DNA of 42,898 bases from Microbacteriaceae bacterium (lineage in GTDB: Bacteria; Actinomycetota; Actinomycetes; Actinomycetales; Microbacteriaceae), in assembly GCA_019639055.1 (NCBI GenBank), contig JAHBSP010000013.1:1-42898 (forward strand). The letters are read 5' to 3'. Of this stretch, positions 35,474-42,111 are shown piece by piece (within the stretch, counting starts at the first letter, position 1; every line of letters begins with the position of its first letter). A program made the position numbers and the translations under genes. Below the pieces are notes generated by a model, which made no database searches, was not told the DNA's origin, and saw only the letters and a list, made by a program, of their open reading frames with translations.

Positions 35474-36055
35474 ATGAAGACTGTTGTAATCCAACCCCGT
35501 TCGGGAAAAATAACCGCCATTGTTGTAGCCGCTTTTGCGTTGGCTGCTGCCATTATCTCTATCAGCGCTGACCCAGCTAATGGCTGGAGATCCATTTTCT
35601 TTTTGGTGCTGATTAGTTTCTTGGCTTGGTGGGTTTTCTGGACTCCACGAATCGATATTGCTGAAAAGTCCGCGCTTATTGTCAACGTCTTCAGTAGAGT
35701 TAGCATCCCCTACCCACGGATCAAGCTCGTCGATACTCGTTACGCGCTTGCACTCACAACCGATCGAGGAAGATTTGTCGCATGGGCAGCCCCTGCTCCC
35801 AGCCAATGGCAGATGATGCGCGCCAAAGCCGAGGATGCTAAACACCTTCCGGAAACCACCTACGTTGACGGAACTGTTCGCCCGGGAGATCTGATTTCCT
35901 CTGACTCCGGTCAAGCTGCTTATCTGATTAGGCGCGAGTTCGAAAAGCGTGAAGAAATCACCAGTGACACCCCGCCGGTTGTGCGCACTTGGCACATTTG
36001 GCAGATTGTGGTCACGGTGGCTTTGGTAGTTGCTACCGTTCTGGTAAATATCTAA
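35474..36055 (+). CDS. PH domain-containing membrane protein
   Basis: A 193-residue protein with a bacterial PH-like domain. Two hydrophobic segments near the N-terminus (about 14-32 and 39-57) are followed by a soluble domain (about 60-150) that reads as strands (ALIVNVFSRVSIPYPRIKLVDTRYALALTTDRG) typical of this group, and a final membrane helix (about 171-192). Function is unknown; related proteins are often neighbours of transporters. The ATG has GGAAAG eight bases upstream. It is the only plus-strand gene between two opp genes: 49 bases separate its start from that of oppDF and 17 bases separate its stop from the oppC stop. Confidence 0.78.
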   Translation: MKTVVIQPRSGKITAIVVAAFALAAAIISISADPANGWRSIFFLVLISFLAWWVFWTPRIDIAEKSALIVNVFSRVSIPYPRIKLVDTRYALALTTDRGRFVAWAAPAPSQWQMMRAKAEDAKHLPETTYVDGTVRPGDLISSDSGQAAYLIRREFEKREEITSDTPPVVRTWHIWQIVVTVALVVATVLVNI

Positions 36056-36072
36056 AGCAATCATAGAAATCT

Positions 36073-37158
36073 TTAGATGTTCTCTCGCTGAGTAGTTCCG
36101 ACGATAACTTCGTCATGGTCAGCTTCGATCTTCTTACCGCCGAATAGGCTCTTGAAGAAACCTTCCTTGGTGAAATCGTCGCGGCGTTGACGAGGGTCGA
36201 ATGCGTCGCGCAAACCATCACCAATAAAGTTGATGCAGAGCGCAATCAGGATAATGAATAAACCTGGATACCAGAACAGCCATGGGCGAGTCTGGAAAGC
36301 GGTCTGGTATTCGTTGATGATCTGACCAAGCGAAACATCCGGTGGGGTAATACCGAAACCAAGGAATGAAAGCGAAGTTTCAATCAGAATCGCTGCACTC
36401 ATAAGCAGTGTTGTGTTAACAACAATCACACCGATCGAGTTTGGCAGGATGTGCTTGAAGATGATGTGCCGTGCGCTAGCTCCGCTTACAACGGCTGCAT
36501 CGACAAATTCACGTTCGCGTAGAGACAAGAATTCACCACGCACAAGCCTAGCCAGACCCGGCCAAGCAACTAGTCCCAACATGATGGCTAGGAAAAGGGC
36601 TCCACCGCCAACTGAACGGCCAAGCACAGCACCTAGAACAAGTACTGGAACAATCAGGATGATGTCTGCAACACGCATGATTACTGAATCTGTCCATTTG
36701 CGGTAGTAGCCAGCTAGAGAGCCAAGAACCACACCGATTGCTGTGGAAAGGAAACCAACAATGAAGGTAACCAAAAGTGATTGCTGCATACCGCGCATCA
36801 CACGAGCAAAGATGTCACGACCGATGTCGTCCTGACCAAACGGGTGGTTCCAGGTAGGTGCACCGTTTACCAGGTCTTTAGCGCCAACAGTAAACCAGTC
36901 CCACTGCCACCAACCCTTGATGTACCAACCGTCTGGGCGAAGCAGAAGAGTTTCTTTGTCTACAACGAGCTGACCGTTCCCGCCAATAACAATGCCTACA
37001 GAGGTGAACGCTAAAATAATGGTTGTTGCAAGCACGAAGATGCTGATTACGGCAAGCTTGTGCTTTTTGAAGCGCTTCCAGATTACCTGCCCTTGGCTAA
37101 GACCAATAGTGGCTTCTTGTTCAATGGTCGTCTCGCGACCCTGTGCGTCTAGTGACAT
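36073..37158 (-). CDS. oppC: Oligopeptide ABC transporter permease (OppC)
   Basis: A 361-residue permease of the OppC/DppC type. A cytoplasmic N-terminus (KRFKKHKLAVISIFVL, typical OppC start) leads to the first membrane helix; an external loop (about 70-120) includes NHPFGQDDIGRDIFARVM; five further helices carry the EAA loop EFVDAAVVSGASARHIIFKHILPN. The last 40 residues, after the RDAFDPRQRR signature, are a polar, acidic tail. It starts two bases after the oppB stop codon, so the two channel subunits are co-translated. Confidence 0.93.
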   Translation of the reverse strand: MSLDAQGRETTIEQEATIGLSQGQVIWKRFKKHKLAVISIFVLATTIILAFTSVGIVIGGNGQLVVDKETLLLRPDGWYIKGWWQWDWFTVGAKDLVNGAPTWNHPFGQDDIGRDIFARVMRGMQQSLLVTFIVGFLSTAIGVVLGSLAGYYRKWTDSVIMRVADIILIVPVLVLGAVLGRSVGGGALFLAIMLGLVAWPGLARLVRGEFLSLREREFVDAAVVSGASARHIIFKHILPNSIGVIVVNTTLLMSAAILIETSLSFLGFGITPPDVSLGQIINEYQTAFQTRPWLFWYPGLFIILIALCINFIGDGLRDAFDPRQRRDDFTKEGFFKSLFGGKKIEADHDEVIVGTTQRENI

Positions 37159-37160
37159 TT

Positions 37161-38705
37161 CTAACTCACCCTAATTCTTGGGTCAAGCGCGGAATATATA
37201 AGGTCCGCGACCACGTTGAAAATAACAATTGCCACGCCACTGACGAGGAAGAAGCCCATAACTAGGTTGACGTCTACGACTCTCAAACCGAGCGCAAACA
37301 GAGCTCCCATACCGCTCCAACCGAAGATGTCTTCCGTAATAACGGCACCACCGATCAGACCACCAATGTCTAGTGCGACGATTGTTGCGATCGGAATCAT
37401 TGCGTTTCGGAACGCGTGACGTGTAATAACTTTACGTTCGCTAAGACCTTTAGCGCGTGCTGTACGAACATAATCCTGGTTCATAACTTCTAGCAGGCTG
37501 GCACGTGAATAACGAGTGTAACCGGCAAAAGAAACCAAAAGTAGCGCAACTGTTGGAAGCACCATGTGGAGCAGCACGTCAAAAGCACCCATCCAGGTGT
37601 CACCGTTTAGACCGGCTGTTTCAGAACCAAAGGTAGGGATTACACCGTTCTTAATCTGAATAAGGCGCTTGTAGTTATCCCAACGGACAAAGAATAGGTT
37701 GAAGAGGTGGGGCAAGATAGTCAAAGCACCTAGAATAGCGGCGAGCTTTGAGTAGCTCTTGCGGTCCTCGCCTCCAAAGAACCAACCCAGCGCCCAGCCA
37801 ACTAGAGCAAAAACAATAATTACACCCAAAAGCCACAAGAATCCCTGTTCCTGGTTAACTTCGAGCAGGTACCAAACCGGATACCACATTGCGGTGGAGA
37901 AGGCTGCTACACCCAACATAATCATTGTTGGGACTTTCTGCGAGAAACCTACGGATGCGGCCAACACAATTGCAGCAAGCGCGAATGAAATTAGTGCGAC
38001 ACCAACAATTCCAATTGATGGACTGGTTGTCCATCTTGTGAAGGTGAGAAATCCCAGCACAACCATGGTGCCAACTGCGCCAAAGGCCACTGATATAAGT
38101 CTCTGCCTGCGCTCTCCACCAAGAACTGCCTGAACAACGAATCCCATAAAAATACTGAGTACAATAATCAGCCAAATCGGAATATCTGGATTCTCAATAA
38201 ATTTGTTCAACTCCACAGCACCGTACTGTTTTAGAAGTACCGCAACCCAGAAAACCGGCAGGGAGTAAATAACAAATGTGAAGAAGGTGACTGTGTAGTC
38301 ATAACCGCTGTACTGACGAAGAGCGGTGGTCATACCAACTGCTACACCTAGGATGATGGCCAAAACAGAAGCCAGAGTAATCAACTGAAGAGTTGAGCCC
38401 ATGGCCTGGCCGAGAAGCATGGTGACAGGGAATTCGCCCTTTGCGAGTGAAATACCTAGATCACACTGACCGATAAGACAGCCCATGGCCCCTGGTAACC
38501 AAGTGAAATACCTGAGCACCGGAGGGGTATTAAGATTCAGCACTTCAATGGCGTGATTCATCTTTGCAATACCGGCTGGAGTGGTATCTAGTCGAAGTTC
38601 CTGTAAAGGATCACCGGAGTACGCAGTCAGTACGTATACGAAGAAGGACGCCACAATCAGAACCATTAACGTCGCCACGGTGCGGCGTGCTACAAACAAA
38701 AACAT
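37161..38705 (-). CDS. oppB: Oligopeptide ABC transporter permease (OppB), enlarged
   Basis: A 514-residue OppB/DppB-type permease. The N-terminal helix and ASFFVYVLTAYSGDP, the external loop, and the C-terminal DYVRTARAKGLSERKVITRHAFRNAMIP EAA loop (quoted here in family terms) identify it. OppB proteins are usually near 310 residues; this one has an extra block of about 180 residues between helices 3 and 4 (roughly 175-355) that is itself strongly hydrophobic and probably adds several membrane helices. Longer OppB forms occur in actinobacteria. ATG with AAGGAAG ten bases upstream. A strong hairpin separates it from oppA. Confidence 0.9.
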   Translation of the reverse strand: MFLFVARRTVATLMVLIVASFFVYVLTAYSGDPLQELRLDTTPAGIAKMNHAIEVLNLNTPPVLRYFTWLPGAMGCLIGQCDLGISLAKGEFPVTMLLGQAMGSTLQLITLASVLAIILGVAVGMTTALRQYSGYDYTVTFFTFVIYSLPVFWVAVLLKQYGAVELNKFIENPDIPIWLIIVLSIFMGFVVQAVLGGERRQRLISVAFGAVGTMVVLGFLTFTRWTTSPSIGIVGVALISFALAAIVLAASVGFSQKVPTMIMLGVAAFSTAMWYPVWYLLEVNQEQGFLWLLGVIIVFALVGWALGWFFGGEDRKSYSKLAAILGALTILPHLFNLFFVRWDNYKRLIQIKNGVIPTFGSETAGLNGDTWMGAFDVLLHMVLPTVALLLVSFAGYTRYSRASLLEVMNQDYVRTARAKGLSERKVITRHAFRNAMIPIATIVALDIGGLIGGAVITEDIFGWSGMGALFALGLRVVDVNLVMGFFLVSGVAIVIFNVVADLIYSALDPRIRVS

Positions 38706-38754
38706 ACTGTCAGTACTTCCTTGCTATGGTCATAAGTTTGGACACTTTAGTTTA

Positions 38755-38793
38755 GTCAAAAAAGTAAAGGGCTGGGACACAAATCCCAGCCCT
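38755..38793 (-). terminator. Intrinsic terminator or attenuator between oppA and oppB
   Basis: A perfect 10-bp stem, AGGGCTGGGA (38768-38777) with TCCCAGCCCT (38784-38793), encloses a 6-base loop. On the minus strand it is followed by TTACTTTTTT, a good U tract. It lies just after the oppA stop and before oppB, so it should end most transcripts after the binding-protein gene and let some read through to the permeases. Confidence 0.85.
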
Positions 38794-38833
38794 CACTTAT
38801 TTTTCTAAGGGTTACTTAGTGGACTACTAGTTA

Positions 38834-40633
38834 TTACTGAGCAGTTGCCACTGGTGCCCACTCCCAGAAGTTCCAGAAGTAGTATGGCGCTAGTGGACCA
38901 GGCTCAACACCTGATAGGTCCTTAGAAGCAACGGTTAGACCTGGGAACTGGAAAATAACAGTTCCGTATGCGTCTGCCCATAGTAGCTTCTCAACCTCGA
39001 GCTGCAGTCTCTGCTGCTCAGCTGCATCGGTAGTTACCTCAAGGGTAGCTAGTAGTGAGTCAACCTCTGAGTTCTTGTATCCACCGAAGTTGGATGGCTT
39101 GTCGGTACCAAACATCTGGTCGGATCCGGAGATCGCTAGAGAAGTTGATGCCCAAGCAAACAGAACTGCGTCGTGTGGGTTGATTGGCCACATCTCGGTG
39201 TCGGTGAACTCCCAGTTAGGCTCAGCAGTTGAAACAAGGTCAAAACCAGCAAGAGCTGCGTTCTGAGCAATGAATTCGTACTGTGATGCACGACGTGCGT
39301 TACCTAGTGGGTACCAGAACTTAACCTCGATACGCTCGGTGATACCTGCGTCAGCAAGAATCTTCTTAGCTGCCTCAACATCGCCGGCTACTGGGTAGTT
39401 AGCTGAACCAGCTTCTGCCTTGATGGTGTCGTATCCTGGGCCACCTGGGATGACTAGGAAGGACTCACGCACTTCAGCGTTAGGGTTCAGTGGCTTGATC
39501 AGTTCGTTAACGATGGTCTGACGAGGAATTGTAGTAAGGAATGCCTTGCGAACTGCAAGAGCCTTAGCTGCATCTCCACCCCAGTAAGCTGGGTCGAAAA
39601 CGCCACCGTTGTTGAAGGTTAGGTCAACGTGCTCGTAGGTTGCTTCGTCACCACTGAAGACGTTAGCTGTAGAAATACCCTGGGCAATCTGCAGAATGTC
39701 TGGAGTTGGCTGACCTGAAGCAATCTGAATCTCACCGTTCTCAAGAGCGGTTAGAGATGAGGAGAACGCGGTTGCACCGGTGTACTGGTGGATGAAAATC
39801 TTTTCGTACTTAGGTGAAGGACCCCAGTTGTAGTCTGGGTTCGCCTTTAGAGCAACGTACTGGTCTGCCTTTAGCTCATCAACAATGTATGGGCCGTATG
39901 AAAGGGAAACAAGTGGGTTGCTTGGGGTGTCAGTCTGCTGGAAAGCAGAGTTCCAAGCCTGTGCTACAGGAGTAAGGAATGAAACATCCTTGTTCTGAAC
40001 AGCTTCGATAAACTTGGTCTTTGCTTCTTCAGGATCGGTAATCTCTGGGTAAGCAAGCATCACGGTTGCGTGAGCTGCTACGTTACCGACAGCAAACTGA
40101 AGCTCCCAGTCCACATATGGCTTGTCGTAGACAAGAGTCAGAGTGTGGTCAGAGAACTCTGGAAGAGTACTGACTAGCTCAGGACGTGGGTTAGCGTGTG
40201 GGAATAGGTAGGTTGTTGCACCATCAGCATCGGTTGAGTTGAAGTAACCGAAACCGGTAATGAATGCGAGAAGCATGTCTGCTTCGTCAACCTCTACACC
40301 GTCAGACCACTTTACGTTGTTGTTGATGGTGTACTTAACGGTTAGCGGGTCATCGCTGGTCTTCTCATAAGAACCAAATTCTGGGCTCTTAATGAGTTCT
40401 GGGCTGCCATCGTAGTAGTTCCAGCCGCTACCGGTCATGTATAGAGCGATAGAGTTGGCTACGTTGTTACCAGCAGCGGAGCTACCGTTGAAGTTGTCAA
40501 GGATATCGTTCCACGCTACGTGGATTTCGGTACCTTCAATAACTTCGTATTGATAAGGCGGAGTGCAGCCAGTTAGTACTAGCGCTGCTCCAGCAATCGC
40601 AGCTGTTCCTGCTACGAGTCTGCTTGGTTTCAC
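38834..40633 (-). CDS. oppA: Oligopeptide ABC transporter substrate-binding lipoprotein (OppA)
   Basis: A 599-residue extracytoplasmic solute-binding protein of family 5. The signal peptide ends in the lipobox LTGC with lipidated C23. The mature domain shows the family-5 markers VKYTINNNVKWSDGVEVDEADMLLA near residue 110 (partial quotation), the central YGPYIVDELK, and the C-terminal GGYKNSEVDSLL. It delivers peptides to OppBC; the exact ligand is not determined. The GTG start is supported by an ideal AGGAGG seven bases upstream. It leads the opp operon and has a 57-base leader with two palindromes and a strong downstream terminator, consistent with excess production of the binding protein. 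Confidence 0.93.
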   Translation of the reverse strand: MKPSRLVAGTAAIAGAALVLTGCTPPYQYEVIEGTEIHVAWNDILDNFNGSSAAGNNVANSIALYMTGSGWNYYDGSPELIKSPEFGSYEKTSDDPLTVKYTINNNVKWSDGVEVDEADMLLAFITGFGYFNSTDADGATTYLFPHANPRPELVSTLPEFSDHTLTLVYDKPYVDWELQFAVGNVAAHATVMLAYPEITDPEEAKTKFIEAVQNKDVSFLTPVAQAWNSAFQQTDTPSNPLVSLSYGPYIVDELKADQYVALKANPDYNWGPSPKYEKIFIHQYTGATAFSSSLTALENGEIQIASGQPTPDILQIAQGISTANVFSGDEATYEHVDLTFNNGGVFDPAYWGGDAAKALAVRKAFLTTIPRQTIVNELIKPLNPNAEVRESFLVIPGGPGYDTIKAEAGSANYPVAGDVEAAKKILADAGITERIEVKFWYPLGNARRASQYEFIAQNAALAGFDLVSTAEPNWEFTDTEMWPINPHDAVLFAWASTSLAISGSDQMFGTDKPSNFGGYKNSEVDSLLATLEVTTDAAEQQRLQLEVEKLLWADAYGTVIFQFPGLTVASKDLSGVEPGPLAPYYFWNFWEWAPVATAQ

Positions 40634-40659
40634 TTAAATTCCTCCTGTTGAGGGAAAAT

Positions 40660-40697
40660 GTGCACGATGAATTCGTGCACGTTTACTGGACAGTAAA
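40660..40697. promoter_or_regulatory. Two adjacent perfect palindromes in the oppA leader
   Basis: GTGCACGA (40660-40667) and TCGTGCAC (40673-40680) form an 8-5-8 palindrome; TTTACTG (40682-40688) and CAGTAAA (40691-40697) form a 7-2-7 palindrome. Both lie between the oppA promoter candidate and its ribosome binding site, so they may be operators just downstream of the start of transcription or hairpins in the mRNA leader. Confidence 0.5.
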
Positions 40698-40727
40698 ACT
40701 CTAGATAACATTTAGGGTTCTAATCAA
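40698..40727 (-). promoter_or_regulatory. Putative promoter of the opp operon
   Basis: On the minus strand TTGATT (-35, 40727-40722) is followed after 18 bases by TAGAGT (-10, 40703-40698). The 7-2-7 palindrome begins directly after the -10 box, close to the expected start of transcription, which is where a repressor could block initiation. Confidence 0.5.
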
Positions 40728-40767
40728 GTCTGATTTGCTAATGTTACCCAATAGAAACGGAGCAAAA

Positions 40768-41535
40768 TTGGCAGAAATAACCAAGTCCAAGCGACAATTA
40801 TGGCTAGAAATCGCGCTAGTACTCGGACTTTCTCTGGGATCTAGCGCCGTTTATTCGCTTATTGCAATCATTCGCAGAGTCTTGGACACAACTCCACTTG
40901 GGGAACAGGGCACCTCCATAATCAACCCGATTGTGTCATCCCCAATTTTTGACGCTATATATCAAGTTCTTTCTGTGGCTTTCGCGCTTATTCCGGTTGC
41001 GCTAGCGATCTACCTGCTTTCGCTCGACGGTGTAAACCCATTCAAACGCATCGGTTTAGATTTCTCTAGATTCGGCAAAGATGTTCTCTCTGGGTTGGCG
41101 CTTGCTGCCATTATTGGGATTCCTGGGATTGGGCTTTACTTCCTAGGCAGGATGCTCGGAATCACCGTGTCAATTACCACCAGCACCCTAGATTTCAACG
41201 TCTGGTCAATTATTGTGATGTTACTTGTGGCACTTAGGGCTGCTTTGAGTGAGGAAGTTATTGGTGTCGGATTTCTGTTCACCAGGGCCGAGGAGGCTAC
41301 CGAGTTTCCGAGTAGTTGGAAACTGTGGACCTTAATCATCCTTATTTCAGCATTCCGTGGAAGCTATCACCTGTATCAGGGTTTCGGGCCGTTCTTCGGA
41401 AATATGGCGATGGGGGTAGTGTTCCTGCTCTACTTTATTTGTTATCGGCGAGTACTACCGTTGGTTGTAGCGCACTTCACAATTAATTCGATTGCTTTTA
41501 TTGCTGCGCCATTCGCACTGGAGATGTTGAGTTAG
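40768..41535 (+). CDS. CPBP-family intramembrane protein (putative protease)
   Basis: A membrane protein with about seven to eight helices and the CPBP (Abi/CAAX-like) motifs: LSEEVIGVGFLFTR with the paired glutamates, FRGSYHLYQGFGPFFGN with the second-motif histidine, and VAHFTIN with the third. These are the proposed metal-site residues of Rce1-like glutamate proteases. The arginine of the classical EExxxR motif is replaced, a variant common among actinobacterial members as far as I recall. Start: TTG at 40768 is preferred because GGAG stands five bases upstream (255 residues); in-frame ATG 40741 and TTG 40735 are alternatives without a ribosome binding site. Substrate unknown. The DCC-family gene follows after two bases. 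Confidence 0.8.
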   Translation: MAEITKSKRQLWLEIALVLGLSLGSSAVYSLIAIIRRVLDTTPLGEQGTSIINPIVSSPIFDAIYQVLSVAFALIPVALAIYLLSLDGVNPFKRIGLDFSRFGKDVLSGLALAAIIGIPGIGLYFLGRMLGITVSITTSTLDFNVWSIIVMLLVALRAALSEEVIGVGFLFTRAEEATEFPSSWKLWTLIILISAFRGSYHLYQGFGPFFGNMAMGVVFLLYFICYRRVLPLVVAHFTINSIAFIAAPFALEMLS

Positions 41536-41537
41536 GG

Positions 41538-42002
41538 ATGACTAAATCAGAAGCGAAATCGCCGTCAACTTCGCGAAAGGATACCGCACCGTTGCCTGAT
41601 AGCGCGTCGCTTCGCAATAATGCACCACTGCTGATTTTTGATGGCGATTGCGGATTTTGCACCAGCGCTGTGAACGGTTTTCAAAAGTGTATGAAACGCG
41701 GTTTTGATGTGATCCCCTATCAGTTTGCCGATCTAGAAAAATACCAACTCACTACTGAGGAATGTGAAAAGCGCATCTATTTAGTAACCGCGGATAAGAA
41801 AAACGGTGCCGAGAAACAGTTCAGCGGTCATAAAGCGATTTCGAAAATTTGGCGGATGCAGGCGAACCCAGTTTGGAAATTTCTCGGTTGGTTAATAATT
41901 TTTCCGGGCATCAACCTAATCAGTTATTTTGCTTATTGGCTGATGGCCAGATTCCGTCATAAGCTTCCCGGCGGTACTCCCGCTTGTCAGCTTCCTCGGT
42001 AG
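41538..42002 (+). CDS. DCC-family thiol-disulfide oxidoreductase-like protein (DUF393)
   Basis: A 154-residue protein of the DCC/DUF393 family. The family-defining DxDCxxC motif is FDGDCGFC (34-41) with C38 and C41 as a thioredoxin-like pair. The following region (GFDVIPYQFADLEKYQLT) and the C-terminal hydrophobic segment (KFLGWLIIFPGINLISYFAYWLMARFR, read in parts) with the final CQL are also usual for the family. The first 28 residues are a polar tail not part of the domain. It starts two bases after the CPBP gene and is probably co-transcribed with it. The precise redox partner is unknown. Confidence 0.85.
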   Translation: MTKSEAKSPSTSRKDTAPLPDSASLRNNAPLLIFDGDCGFCTSAVNGFQKCMKRGFDVIPYQFADLEKYQLTTEECEKRIYLVTADKKNGAEKQFSGHKAISKIWRMQANPVWKFLGWLIIFPGINLISYFAYWLMARFRHKLPGGTPACQLPR

Positions 42003-42018
42003 TTTTTGGGTTTTGGCG

Positions 42019-42111
42019 TACTCCCTACCCTTTATTTGGGTGCTCCCTACCCTTTTTGAAGTGAGCCTACTCTTTGCAGGGGTAGGGACGTCAAAGAAAG
42101 GGTAGGGAGCA
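42019..42111. repeat. GGTAGGGAG repeat cluster at the 3' end of the DUF559 gene
   Basis: Three full copies of a 13-15-base unit occur within 93 bases: TACTCCCTACCCTTT (42019-42033), TGCTCCCTACCCTTT (42041-42055) and its exact reverse complement AAAGGGTAGGGAGCA (42097-42111). A degenerate copy GGGGTAGGGACG lies at 42079-42090, and GAGCCTACTC (42063-42072) is a weaker one. The second and third copies can pair as a 15-bp stem with a 41-base loop. The cluster starts 16 bases after the DCC-gene stop and covers the last codons and TAG stop of the DUF559 gene, so it may also terminate both convergent transcripts. Confidence 0.8.

Noticed and set aside
35411..36064. 217-codon minus-strand reading frame that would fill the gap between oppC and oppDF
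   Set aside because: It is antisense to the PH-domain gene, which has a start, a ribosome binding site and family features; the minus frame has none and a composition unlike a protein.
40768..41535. Treating the CPBP protein as inactive because EExxxR lacks its arginine
   Set aside because: The paired glutamates and both later histidine motifs are present, and this variant seems common in actinobacterial members.
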